Shown: positions 18,082 to 26,372 of the stretch, piece after piece
Position numbering within the stretch: position 1 is the stretch's first letter
How the letters are laid out: each line of letters starts with the position of its first letter
Position numbers and translations under genes: made by a program
Assembly (NCBI RefSeq): GCF_000230675.1
Contig: NZ_AGIK01000008.1
Location: forward strand, 1-60,088
Source: Synechococcus sp. WH 8016
Lineage (GTDB): Bacteria; Cyanobacteriota; Cyanobacteriia; PCC-6307; Cyanobiaceae
Length of the DNA: 60,088 bases
Direction: 5' to 3'
The notes under the pieces: generated by a model
Told to the model about the DNA's origin: nothing
What the model saw: the letters and a program-made list of their open reading frames with translations, nothing else
Databases searched by the model: none

Positions 18082-18509
18082 TGGATGTATCTCCCCCCCA
18101 GCAATTGCCCCTTGAGGCGCAATGGTGCGTTCGCGACAACACCTGTGTGCTCTTGGAAGTGGCGGATCAGCCCCAGGAGCAACGGCTGGGTTTGATGCAG
18201 CGCCCGGCCTTGCCACCCCTGAGGGGAATGTGGTTTCCGTTTAAGCCGGCACGGCCGTTGCGCTTTTGGATGCTGAACACGCTTGCGCCCCTCGACATGG
18301 TGTTTGTGCACCAAGGCGAGGTGATCGCGATCGAGGCTGAGGTGCTCACTTGTTCTGCCTTGCCCTGCAAGAGCTTTGGGCCGATGGCTGATGCGGACGG
18401 CGTGATTGAGCTAGGGGCAGGGGAGGCGAAGCGCCTGGACCTTGCGATCGGAGACGCGGTTGTGATCGAACCGATCGCCCCTGTTGGCCCAGCTCAAAAC
18501 CTTGATTAG
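18081..18509 (+). CDS. DUF192 family protein
   Basis: 142 residues from the ATG that overlaps the previous stop (TGATG). DUF192 core: EVADQPQEQRLGLMQRPALP, GMWFPFKPARPLRFWMLNTL (the 'f.m.nt..pLD' signature), LDMVFVHQGEVI, and CKSFG plus the acidic end VIELGAGEAKRLDLAIGD. Members are small periplasmic or cytoplasmic beta proteins of unknown role; no signal peptide is seen with this start. Third gene of the nadK cluster. Confidence 0.88.
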   Translation: MDVSPPQQLPLEAQWCVRDNTCVLLEVADQPQEQRLGLMQRPALPPLRGMWFPFKPARPLRFWMLNTLAPLDMVFVHQGEVIAIEAEVLTCSALPCKSFGPMADADGVIELGAGEAKRLDLAIGDAVVIEPIAPVGPAQNLD

Positions 18510-18556
18510 ATACGTCCTGGTGTCATGGGTGGCACGCCTAAGTAACGCTTGCGTGC

Positions 18557-18682
18557 CTAGCTGAAGAATCCTTTGGATTGGAGCCATAGCCCAACAGCGA
18601 GTAGGGGGCCAACACCTGCGATAAACAAAGTGATCTTGAGGCGAAGGGGTGACACCTGCGGTTTGCTTTCTCGAATCGACAT
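18557..18682 (-). CDS. Single-helix membrane microprotein, 41 aa
   Basis: ATG at 18682 preceded by AAGG about ten bases upstream. Sequence: a basic N-terminus (MSIRESKPQVSPLRLK), one transmembrane helix (ITLFIAGVGPLLAVGLWL) and a short end (QSKGFFS) before TAG at 18557-18559. The positive-inside pattern predicts the N-terminus in the cytoplasm. The architecture is that of small subunits of thylakoid complexes, though I cannot name one. It lies between the DUF192 gene (convergent) and cbiET (same strand, downstream). Confidence 0.7.
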   Translation of the reverse strand: MSIRESKPQVSPLRLKITLFIAGVGPLLAVGLWLQSKGFFS

Positions 18683-18738
18683 CCTGACCACCTTCAAAGG
18701 GCATGATTCTGCTCCTTTTTCGTTCGATCGCGTCAGGC

Positions 18739-20004
18739 TCAGTCCTGCCGAGGAGCGCTTCCCTTGAGGATCAACACCGGATTCATGGGGGCAAGCCGGG
18801 TGCCATCGGCCAGGGGTTGGCCTCGCCAGGCTTGCTGCTGACTCACTTTCAGCGTGTACTCGGCGGCTTCGAGCACGGGTCGCAGCTCCGCCAAGGCTTC
18901 GAGCGTGGCCAGGGGGATCACCACTTCACCCTTGGGGGCCATGCACTGGATCACCCTCTCCAGCAGGGATCGGCGTTTGCGGCCACCGCCACCAATCAGC
19001 ACCCGGTCGGGGGAGGCCAAGTCTGCTGGGAGATTGCTGAGTTCTTCCATGGCATCCCCCTCCAGCACTGCAGCGGGTTGAACACCGAGGCGTGCGGCGT
19101 TCGCCGCGATCAATGCGGACCCACCGCTGCGCTGCTCAATGCAAAGCAATTGCAATTGAGGCCGCAGCCGCAGCGCTTCGAGGCCAACGCTGCCGGTGCC
19201 AGCACCCAGATCCCAGAGCACCCCCCGCTCAGGAAGGTTGAGCTCAGCGAGCAATTGGATCCTCACCTCCCGTTTGGTCATCAAGCCAGGTCGGTCGGCG
19301 TGTTGCAGAAACACACCATCCTCCAGGCCAAACAGTGGCAGTTGATCGGCGGGTGGCGCTGCTTGATCCTCCGCAAGCAACACCACCAGATGCAGGGGGT
19401 GCAAATCGCTAGGCGTGGCTTGGGATGGGTGGAGTCGTTGCACGCGCTCACTGCTGTGGCCAAGCGATTCGCATAGCCAGAGGGCGTAGGCCGATTCCAG
19501 GCCGCTGCAGCGCAAGCTTTGGCGGACCTCGTCCACGCCACCCCGACTGGGATCGGTGAGCACGGCCAAGGCGCTGGGACGTTGCTGCAAGCGCTGCGCT
19601 AAGGGCGCCGGGTCACGGCCGTGCAAGCTGATCCACTGTGCGTTCTGCCAGGGATGCCCCAGGCGCGCAAACGCCAGTTGCAAGGACGAGGGGCCTGGAT
19701 GAAAGCGCAGACGTTCGCGTCCGAGGCGCTCGATCAAAATCCGGCCTATGCCGAACCACAACGGATCTCCGCTGGCCAGCACCACCGCCCGCTGATTGCT
19801 GCCAAGGGCAAGCAACGCTTCGCTAAGAGCAATGGGATTGTCACTGGCGATGCAACGCTGGCCTGCTGGGCACGCAGACCATTGCTGCAGTGCAGGGAGC
19901 AGCCGTTTGGGGGCTGCTACCAGGTGCGCCTGCTCCACCAAGCGATGAGCTCCGGGTGGGAGCGAGCCGGGAGCACCGGCGTCGGTGCCGATCACATCGA
20001 TCAT
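18739..20004 (-). CDS. cbiET: Precorrin-6Y C5,15-methyltransferase (decarboxylating), CbiET fusion
   Basis: 421 residues. N-terminal CbiE-type tetrapyrrole methylase: IDVIGTDAGAPGSLPPGA, LVAAPKRLLPAL, AVVLASGDPLWFGIGRIL and FHPGPSSLQLAFARLGHPW. C-terminal CbiT-type Rossmann methyltransferase: TKREVRIQLLAELNLPERGVLWDLGAGTGSVGLEAL, with the SAM loop DLGAGTGS. The enzyme methylates C5 and C15 and decarboxylates precorrin-6Y/cobalt analogue on the way to (pseudo)cobalamin. No cobalamin riboswitch was recognised upstream. Divergent from the exported DUF1254 gene. Confidence 0.95.
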   Translation of the reverse strand: MIDVIGTDAGAPGSLPPGAHRLVEQAHLVAAPKRLLPALQQWSACPAGQRCIASDNPIALSEALLALGSNQRAVVLASGDPLWFGIGRILIERLGRERLRFHPGPSSLQLAFARLGHPWQNAQWISLHGRDPAPLAQRLQQRPSALAVLTDPSRGGVDEVRQSLRCSGLESAYALWLCESLGHSSERVQRLHPSQATPSDLHPLHLVVLLAEDQAAPPADQLPLFGLEDGVFLQHADRPGLMTKREVRIQLLAELNLPERGVLWDLGAGTGSVGLEALRLRPQLQLLCIEQRSGGSALIAANAARLGVQPAAVLEGDAMEELSNLPADLASPDRVLIGGGGRKRRSLLERVIQCMAPKGEVVIPLATLEALAELRPVLEAAEYTLKVSQQQAWRGQPLADGTRLAPMNPVLILKGSAPRQD

Positions 20005-20147
20005 CAGGTCATTGTGCAGGGTTCAACACAACGTCCTTTCGTTCCCGACGTTTGCTCCCGATTGTGCTCAGTGGAGGACTTGAGCGAGTGAACGGCCGGA
20101 CAAACCATGGCGGCGTGATTAGGACGTTGAAAGAAAAGAAAGAGCTC

Positions 20148-21260
20148 ATGGCACAAGGTATTGGTTCAATTTCAGGCCGCTTGGTTGGTTTCACGTCTGC
20201 AATGAGCCTTGGACTGCTTTCTGTTGCCGTTCTCCCTGCCGCGAAAGCACAAGCGGTCGCACCCTCGAACACCTGTCCTGAGCCCGCTGTTGTTGTTCAC
20301 AGTGATGCGGTCGTTCCTGTCACGAAGGCAAACTATGCAGCGGCTGAAACACAGACCGTGTTTGCCAAGTACATCGCCAACGTTGCCAAGGCAACCTGCA
20401 GTGGCGGTATGGGCGTGCTGTTGAACGACAGCAAAGCAGCGGATCCAAAGGATCGAACGGTGATTCGCATCAATTTCGACACCTTGTATTCATGGTTGAT
20501 TTTGGATCTCAATGATCCGGCCACAATCACACTTCCTGAAACAGGTGGTCGTTATCAAAGCGCCATGGTTGTGGATGATCAGGGATACGTCTTTGTTTAT
20601 AAAAATCCTGGTGCTTATGAGTTAACCAAAGAGAATGTTGGTAGTCGCAATGCTTTGGTAGGGTTCCGCACCGGCGTGAATATGAATGATCCGGAAGACC
20701 TCGCCAAAGCTCGGGATTTGCAGAAGAAATTAAAGGTGAGCCAGGCGAATCGTGGAGAATTTGTGCAGCCGAATCGATGGAACCTCGAGGAGATGCTTGC
20801 CTTGCGCGCTGCTTACAATCAAGAGCGGAATGAGCAAGGTGTGAAGTCTGAAAATCTTTATGGCCGTAAGGGTGTTGTTTCTCCCGAGCAAAATAATATG
20901 GGCGTTGCTGTTGGGATTGGAGGATTACCAAAAGAAGGGGCTGTGTACCTCTTCTATACCCCGTCTTCGGATAAGCCTCAAATGCTTACTCTTAAAGATG
21001 TTCCCTATGGAAGCAATGCATTCTGGTCTTTAACTGTTTACGACAAAGATGGCTTCCCTGTTGGTGACAATTACAACGTCAACAGTGCCTTCGTAACAGC
21101 GAACGCTCAAGGCGAGGCGGTGCTGAATTTTGGTGGTGACTCCAGTCAGGAGAATTACCTTGGGATTTACCCAGGTTGGAACGCAACCTTGAGGATTTAC
21201 AACCCCACGCCTGCTTATTTTGATGGTTCCTGGACGCGTCCGGAGCTACAGGTGAAGTGA
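20148..21260 (+). CDS. Exported DUF1254/DUF1214 protein, short form A
   Basis: 370 residues from the ATG at 20148 (the frame is open far upstream but only this start gives a signal peptide: hydrophobic SAMSLGLLSVAVLPAAKA, cleavage near AKA-QAV). N-terminal DUF1254 domain: PVTKANYAAAETQTVFAKY, RINFDTLYSWLILDLNDPATI. C-terminal DUF1214 domain: GGLPKEGAVYLFY, FWSLTVYDKDGFPVGDNYNVNS, YLGIYPGWNATLRIYNPTPAYFDGSW. Probably periplasmic; the family's biochemical role is not known to me. First of four paralogues in a row and closest to the next one, with which it shares order, length and most motifs. Confidence 0.88.
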   Translation: MAQGIGSISGRLVGFTSAMSLGLLSVAVLPAAKAQAVAPSNTCPEPAVVVHSDAVVPVTKANYAAAETQTVFAKYIANVAKATCSGGMGVLLNDSKAADPKDRTVIRINFDTLYSWLILDLNDPATITLPETGGRYQSAMVVDDQGYVFVYKNPGAYELTKENVGSRNALVGFRTGVNMNDPEDLAKARDLQKKLKVSQANRGEFVQPNRWNLEEMLALRAAYNQERNEQGVKSENLYGRKGVVSPEQNNMGVAVGIGGLPKEGAVYLFYTPSSDKPQMLTLKDVPYGSNAFWSLTVYDKDGFPVGDNYNVNSAFVTANAQGEAVLNFGGDSSQENYLGIYPGWNATLRIYNPTPAYFDGSWTRPELQVK

Positions 21261-21418
21261 TCGCATTTATTTTGGATTGCAGGCATCCCTTGGCGCACAT
21301 TTGGCGCAATTAATCATGGATCTTGCAATCTGAGATATCTAAATGATCCCAATCGTGCATGAAGAATCAAACTTACTTGTTGTGGTTGAGGCTTCAGCTG
21401 AAGCGTTGGCTATGACTG

Positions 21419-22558
21419 ATGCAAACGGATGAGAACTCAATGGCGTTTCGCACGCTCACGCGTCATGGTCGAACCCTCGTGGTGGCTTCTGCTCTAGGAG
21501 CTGGCCTTTTGGCTGGCTTCCATGGCAAAGCCGATGGCGTGCATCCGCATACGCAGGGGAAAGCCTGTCCGGAAGCGGCGATTGAGACCACAGCCACTGT
21601 GGTCACACCGGTGACCAAGGCCAATTACGCCGTCGCTGAGACGGAGGTGATCCTGGAAGATTACGTTCGCAAGATCGCCAAGGGGACGTGTGGCACGGGT
21701 GTTGGAGAGTTTCTGCATCTCAGTCAGGCCATGGATCCAGCGGATCGGACAATCCTGAGGCCCAATTTCGATACGTTGTATTCGTTTGCCGTGCTGGATC
21801 TTGACAGCCCTGCAACGGTTGTCTTGCCTGAAACAGACCGCTACCAGATCCTTGAAGTGGTGGATGAGGAGCATTGGATTCCGGTTGTTAGCGATAAGCC
21901 CGGTCGTTACGAGTTGACGAAGGAGGCCATAGGTAGTCGCTATGTGTTCGCATTTGTGCGCACACAGGTGAACATGCAGGATCCTGCTGATTTGCAAGCT
22001 GCCGCTGCTGTTCAAAAACAAATTGGCTTGGAGCAGGCCAACAAAGGTGAATTTATCTCTAACCATCGTTATGACATGCAGGAGATTCTCGATCTGCGTG
22101 CCGATTACAACAGTCGCCGTGAACCCGAGGGTGTGACCTCGGAGAACGCATTCGGCAAAAGGGGAGAGATCAGCGATGAGCTGCGTAATTTCGGCGTTGC
22201 CGTGGGCTGGGGTGGATTGCCTAAGCAAGGAGCTGTGTATCCCTTCCCCAAGATTGTTGACTCCATCGAGCCTCATACTCTTGTGATGAAGGATGTGCCG
22301 AATGATCCTCGGGCTTTCTGGTCCGTCACGGTGTATGACGCCAAAGGTTTTTCAACCGGTGAGAAGTACAACATCAACAGTGCTTTTGCGAAGGCCAATG
22401 AAAAAGGTGAATATGTTATTCATCTAGGCGGAGATAAGAATCAGGATAATTATCTTGATATTTATCCTGGTTGGAATGTGGCCATTCGCGTTTACTCTCC
22501 AACAGAATCGTATTTCGATGGTAGTTGGACGCCACCTCAGTTTCAGCCCGTTCAATGA
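21419..22558 (+). CDS. Exported DUF1254/DUF1214 protein, short form B
   Basis: 379 residues (ATG 21419; ATG 21440 gives a tidier signal peptide beginning MAFRTLTRHGRTL). Hydrophobic VVASALGAGLLAGF precedes the mature part. Same architecture as its left neighbour: PVTKANYAVAETEVILEDYV, RPNFDTLYSFAVLDLDSPATV, GGLPKQGAVYPF, FWSVTVYDAKGFSTGEKYNINS, YLDIYPGWNVAIRVYSPTESYFDGSW. Both have a CG or CS pair in the first domain (GTCGTG here). Tandem duplication is the simplest origin. A strong intrinsic terminator follows the stop, so the short-form pair is probably one unit separate from the long-form pair. Confidence 0.88.
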   Translation: MQTDENSMAFRTLTRHGRTLVVASALGAGLLAGFHGKADGVHPHTQGKACPEAAIETTATVVTPVTKANYAVAETEVILEDYVRKIAKGTCGTGVGEFLHLSQAMDPADRTILRPNFDTLYSFAVLDLDSPATVVLPETDRYQILEVVDEEHWIPVVSDKPGRYELTKEAIGSRYVFAFVRTQVNMQDPADLQAAAAVQKQIGLEQANKGEFISNHRYDMQEILDLRADYNSRREPEGVTSENAFGKRGEISDELRNFGVAVGWGGLPKQGAVYPFPKIVDSIEPHTLVMKDVPNDPRAFWSVTVYDAKGFSTGEKYNINSAFAKANEKGEYVIHLGGDKNQDNYLDIYPGWNVAIRVYSPTESYFDGSWTPPQFQPVQ

Positions 22559-22562
22559 GTGT

Positions 22563-22592
22563 AAAGCCCGGGTTAAAACCCGGGCTTTTTTT
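22563..22592 (+). terminator. Strong intrinsic terminator
   Basis: Perfect 10-bp stem AAAGCCCGGG / CCCGGGCTTT around a TTAAAA loop, with seven consecutive T's (22586-22592). Placed five bases after the short-form B stop. It should end transcription of the first DUF1254 pair. Confidence 0.92.
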
Positions 22593-22632
22593 AATCAAGT
22601 TGTGCCCAAAGATGAGCTGTGCTTGCAGTGGA

Positions 22633-22674
22633 GCTGCCTCGAAGCTAAGGCTGCCTCAAAGCTAAGGCTGGCTC
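22633..22674. repeat. 17-bp tandem repeat, 2.5 copies
   Basis: Units 22633-22649 and 22650-22666 differ at one base (GCTGCCTCGAAGCTAAG against GCTGCCTCAAAGCTAAG), followed by a partial third copy GCTGGCTC. Lies in the non-coding gap between the two DUF1254 pairs. Confidence 0.8.
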
Positions 22675-22810
22675 TGATGGATGCAGCCAAGCATGCTGAG
22701 GACCATGATCAAGAGGCTGGTCCCATTCGGGCAAACGTTCAATTTCTCTTGTTCTGCGTCCTGCAGCTATTCCTAGACAGGGATTGAACAGGATCTCTTG
22801 TTAATTGGGT

Positions 22811-24382
22811 ATGGCAGGCATTTCCAGCAAGCTGCGCAGGCACACATCTGCTTTGCTGCTTTCATCTTTAGCGGTGGCCGCAGTTAGCGCATCGGATCGT
22901 GCCGTGAATGCGCAACAGTCTCAGGTGAGTGAGCGCTACACCACTCCCATCCCTGAGGAGATTTTCACTCCAGACGTTGTTAACACAAGCGCTGGAACAT
23001 TTCGGTTCTTCGATGGAATGCCTGATGAGGCAACGGTTCGGACAAGCTTCGAAAATCTAAAGTTCATCCGTGCTTATGAAACCTTCCTCACCTTGATGCC
23101 CGCAGCCAGCATTGAAATGCTGCGCCATGGTCATGCGGAAGTGGGCGTGGATGATCACACCAAGGTGGCCTTGATGTCTCCCTTGAATTCGAACCCTCTC
23201 TTCCTTACAGGGAATACGGATACCGTTTACGGCTCCACGTTTTTCAACCTTCAGGACACCGGTCCGATGGTGATCGAGATCCCTGCTGGGCTTGGTCCAG
23301 GCACGATTAACGATGCCTTTTTTCGCTTTGTGGCTGATACGGGAGCTCCGGGGCCTGACAAGGGGAAAGGTGGTAAATATTTGATCTTGGGACCCGATGA
23401 CACTGAGCCAAGCAATGTTGGTGATTATTTTGTTTTCCGCTCTCCAACCTACTCAAATTGGTTGATCCTCAGGGCGTTCCTTGATTCCAATGGTCAGCCT
23501 GATCAAGCTGTCGCGAACTATGAAAATGGATTGCGACTTTATCCCTATTCGCAGAAAGATAATCCGCCTCAGATGAGCTTTTTGAAGATTGGCGAAAAAG
23601 TGGTTAACACGGTTCACGCCAATAATTTTGAGTTTTTTAATGAGCTCAATACGGTGATTCAGCGAGAGCCCATTGCTTTCTTGGACCCCGAACTGAGGGG
23701 ATTGGCATCGTCGATTGGGCTCGAAAAAGGCAAACCCTTCTCTCCTTCTCCAGAGGAAAGAAGGGTCCTTGAGGATGCCATTCAGGTGGGTGTTGCTTAT
23801 GTCCGTTCTGATATGGGTAAGCCTCGTAATCAGGATGTTTACTTCTATCCAGGCAAGCAATGGTTCACTCCGTTTGGAGGTGGAAGTCATGAATGGCTGG
23901 TTGATGGCGGGAAAGGCGGCCGTAACCTCGATGCCCGCAATAATTTCTTTTGGGGCTATACCGTTAATACTCCCGCCATGGTGTTGAAGATGGTGGGTGT
24001 GGGCTCCCAGTACGGAGTGGTTGCCACCGACTCGACTGGTGTGTATCTCGATGGGAGCAAAACATACAAATTTACCATTGATAAAAATGTTCCTGCCAAG
24101 GATTTTTGGTCGATGGTTGTGTATGACCCCCAGACGCGATCTGAATTGCAGACGGGTCAACTTTTACCAAGTAAAAATAGTGTTCGAAATCAAGATATAA
24201 AAACCAATGCTGACGGCAGTATTGATTTGTATTTTGGCCCCAAAGCACCTGCAGGACAAGAAGCCAATTGGATTGAAACCGTTCCTGGCAAGGGTTGGTT
24301 CGCTGTCTTCCGTCTCTATGGCCCCCTGCAGCCTTGGTTCGATAAGACCTGGCAGCTCAATGACATTCAGCCTCTTGGTTGA
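22811..24382 (+). CDS. Exported DUF1254/DUF1214 protein, long form A
   Basis: 523 residues from the ATG at 22811. Signal peptide: basic SSKLRRH then hydrophobic TSALLLSSLAVAAVSAS, cleavage near VNA-QQ. DUF1254: YTTPIPEEIFTPDVVNTSAG, FLTLMPAASIEML, LTGNTDTVYGSTFFNL, PGTINDAFFRFVADTGAPG, PDKGKGGKYLILGP. DUF1214: MVGVGSQYGVVATDSTGVYLDG, FWSMVVYDPQTRSELQT, NADGSIDLYFGPKAPAGQE, WIETVPGKGWFAVFRLYGPLQPWFD. About 150 residues longer than the short forms. Substrate unknown; an envelope role is inferred from the signal peptide. 37 bases separate it from its paralogue, so the two are probably co-transcribed. Confidence 0.88.
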   Translation: MAGISSKLRRHTSALLLSSLAVAAVSASDRAVNAQQSQVSERYTTPIPEEIFTPDVVNTSAGTFRFFDGMPDEATVRTSFENLKFIRAYETFLTLMPAASIEMLRHGHAEVGVDDHTKVALMSPLNSNPLFLTGNTDTVYGSTFFNLQDTGPMVIEIPAGLGPGTINDAFFRFVADTGAPGPDKGKGGKYLILGPDDTEPSNVGDYFVFRSPTYSNWLILRAFLDSNGQPDQAVANYENGLRLYPYSQKDNPPQMSFLKIGEKVVNTVHANNFEFFNELNTVIQREPIAFLDPELRGLASSIGLEKGKPFSPSPEERRVLEDAIQVGVAYVRSDMGKPRNQDVYFYPGKQWFTPFGGGSHEWLVDGGKGGRNLDARNNFFWGYTVNTPAMVLKMVGVGSQYGVVATDSTGVYLDGSKTYKFTIDKNVPAKDFWSMVVYDPQTRSELQTGQLLPSKNSVRNQDIKTNADGSIDLYFGPKAPAGQEANWIETVPGKGWFAVFRLYGPLQPWFDKTWQLNDIQPLG

Positions 24383-24419
24383 GGCCTGAACTGCTCAACT
24401 TTTCTCTGAATCCTCAACC

Positions 24420-25973
24420 ATGTCTTTAATCACTCGTTTTCCATCTGCTGTTCTTTCAGCTTTGTTCTTGGCGTGTAGCGGTTCTGCGCTGCATGCCGCT
24501 GATGTTGCGCCAAAGGGCTACAACACGCCTATTCCTGTTGACGTTCTGACGCCCGACACCGTAAATACGCGGATCGGCACTTTTAATTACTTTGATGGTT
24601 TCCCTGATGACGAGACGATGCGAAAGGCACGGCGTCAGGTGGATCTTGGCCGTGGTGTGCAGACGTTCCTCAATTTCATGCCCGCAGCTTCCCTGGAGAT
24701 GCTGTATGTGGGCCATCGTGATGGCTATGGCCTGAAGCCGAATCGAGACATCGGCATCTTTGATGAGTTGATGAGTGCTAAGTCACTTTGGCTCACGGGA
24801 AACACCGACACGGTGTATGCGTCTGCTTTTCTCGATCTCAGCAATGGTCCGGTCGTTGTGGAGGTTCCACCTGGTACAGGTCCAGGCACGGTTAATGATG
24901 CGTTCTTCCGCTTTGTGGTGGATATGGGAGGCCCTGGTCCTGACAAGGGAAAGGGAGGGAAGTATCTGATTCTTGGGCCTGGTGATCAGGCGCCTGCCTC
25001 CACCGATGGCTTTTTCGTTGCCAGGACCCCGAGCATCATCAATTGGTTGATTCTTCGTGGTTTTCTTGATGATCAAGGCCAGCCTGATACGGCACGCGAA
25101 AGCTTTAAAAATGGCTTGAAGATTTATCCCTATGCCATGCGGGCTAATCCTCAAGCCAACGCTTTTAAAAATCTCACTGACTGGACAGTCAACACGATTC
25201 ATGCCAACAATTTTAGATTCTATGAAGAACTCAATGAGGTGATTCAGCGCGAGCCCTCTGAGATGTTCTCTCCAGAGCTTCTAGGGATGGCGTCAGCGAT
25301 TGGGATTCAAAAAGGAAAACCATTTGCTCCGGATGCGGAGCTCAGGGCACTCCTTACAGAATCAGTGGCGATTGGCAATGCCACGGCTCGTTCGATCCTA
25401 TTTTCTCCACAAGATCCCAAGGCTTATATCTACCCAGGTAAGGTTGGTTATTGGCAAACAGGCTTTCCAGGAGGTAGCCACGAGTATCTCGTGGACAATG
25501 GAAATGGCGGGCGCGATATGGATGGCCGCACCCTGTTCTTCTATCTCGCCACGGTGAATACACCGGCGATGGCCCTCGAGCTTCCTGGTGTGGGGTCGCA
25601 ATATGCGTTCACCTCTCGCGATGGCAATGGCGCCTATCTCGATGGAGCGAACACCTACAAACTCACGGTGCCGGCGAATGCTCCTGCGAATCGCTTTTGG
25701 TCGTTTGTGGTCTACGACCCGCAAACCCGTTCGATGTTGCAAAGCAAGGAATCTCCCTATCCGAGCAAAAACAACAAACGCAATCAGGACATGGTGAGCA
25801 ACGCTGATGGCAGCGTTGACCTCTATTTCGGTCCAAAGCCTCCCGCAGGTCAGGAGGCGAATTGGGTGAAAACCGTTCCTGGTAAAGGTTGGTTTGGAAT
25901 CTTTCGTTTGTATGGACCTGAGCAAGCTTGGTTCGACCGGACCTGGACGCTGGGTCCGATCGACAAGCTCTAA
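24420..25973 (+). CDS. Exported DUF1254/DUF1214 protein, long form B
   Basis: 517 residues from the ATG at 24420. Signal peptide: FPSAVLSALFLACSGSALHA, cleavage near HA-AD. Motifs align one to one with the gene before it: YNTPIPVDVLTPDTVNTRIG, FLNFMPAASLEML, LTGNTDTVYASAFLDL, PGTVNDAFFRFVVDMGGPG, PDKGKGGKYLILGPGD, FWSFVVYDPQTRSMLQS, NADGSVDLYFGPKPPAGQE and VKTVPGKGWFGIFRLYGPEQAWFD. It is slightly GC-richer than the long form A. Together the four genes give a 5.8-kb block made by at least two duplications. Confidence 0.88.
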   Translation: MSLITRFPSAVLSALFLACSGSALHAADVAPKGYNTPIPVDVLTPDTVNTRIGTFNYFDGFPDDETMRKARRQVDLGRGVQTFLNFMPAASLEMLYVGHRDGYGLKPNRDIGIFDELMSAKSLWLTGNTDTVYASAFLDLSNGPVVVEVPPGTGPGTVNDAFFRFVVDMGGPGPDKGKGGKYLILGPGDQAPASTDGFFVARTPSIINWLILRGFLDDQGQPDTARESFKNGLKIYPYAMRANPQANAFKNLTDWTVNTIHANNFRFYEELNEVIQREPSEMFSPELLGMASAIGIQKGKPFAPDAELRALLTESVAIGNATARSILFSPQDPKAYIYPGKVGYWQTGFPGGSHEYLVDNGNGGRDMDGRTLFFYLATVNTPAMALELPGVGSQYAFTSRDGNGAYLDGANTYKLTVPANAPANRFWSFVVYDPQTRSMLQSKESPYPSKNNKRNQDMVSNADGSVDLYFGPKPPAGQEANWVKTVPGKGWFGIFRLYGPEQAWFDRTWTLGPIDKL

Positions 25974-25996
25974 GCGAGCTTGATTCCCATGTCTAC

Positions 25997-26024
25997 GTCA
26001 GGAGCCAAGGTTTTGGTTCCTGAC
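25997..26024. terminator. Hairpin after the DUF1254 cluster
   Basis: GTCAGGAGCCAA (25997-26008) pairs with TTGGTTCCTGAC (26013-26024) around a GGTT loop: twelve pairs including one G-T. It follows the long form B stop by 24 bases but has no run of T's (CTTGTTGCG), so it is a weak terminator or an RNA-stability element. Confidence 0.5.
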
Positions 26025-26041
26025 CTTGTTGCGAAGAAAGG

Positions 26042-26068
26042 TAAGGAAGATAAGGAAGACAAGGAAGA
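26042..26068. repeat. 9-bp tandem repeat (AAGGAAGA type), 3 copies
   Basis: TAAGGAAGA, TAAGGAAGA, CAAGGAAGA in direct succession, flanked by related purine-rich DNA. Likely a slippage product in non-coding DNA. Confidence 0.75.
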
Positions 26069-26372
26069 CAGCAAGGCGACGTCCGGGGTGGTCTGGTCTG
26101 ACTTTTTCCCCCTTTGGTGGATCCCCAGGTTCCGGCTGACAGGTCCTCAGCCGGTTTAGATGTATCACTAAGAAGAGAGATTGCACCCCTAGTGCAGGTC
26201 AGCGAATGAAATGCTTTCATCGCTGAAATTCTTTTGGATTGTTTTATCGATTGCTCTTTGCATTGTTTGTTTTATTGTCCTGGTCCCGTGCGTGCGCAAT
26301 CCATGGGTGGTCTTGGGAGGATGTTTCTTTCGTCTCTAAAGTTGAATTGATTAATATGTTTTAAGTGCTCTG

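Larger units (their letters stand above)
25974..26372. other. Non-coding gap with repeats and hairpins
   Basis: About 400 bases between the DUF1254 cluster and the amine-oxidase gene. Contents: the hairpin at 25997-26024, three 9-bp tandem units of (T/C)AAGGAAGA at 26042-26068, and a second perfect hairpin CCGGCTGA / TCAGCCGG at 26132-26139 and 26147-26154 followed by TTTAG. Minus-strand open frames here are artefacts of the purine-rich repeat. No small gene was found. Confidence 0.6.

Noticed and set aside
25998-26220. Minus-strand frames over the AAGGAAGA repeat.
   Set aside because: Products of a purine-rich repeat; Pro/Leu/Cys-rich output without any domain.
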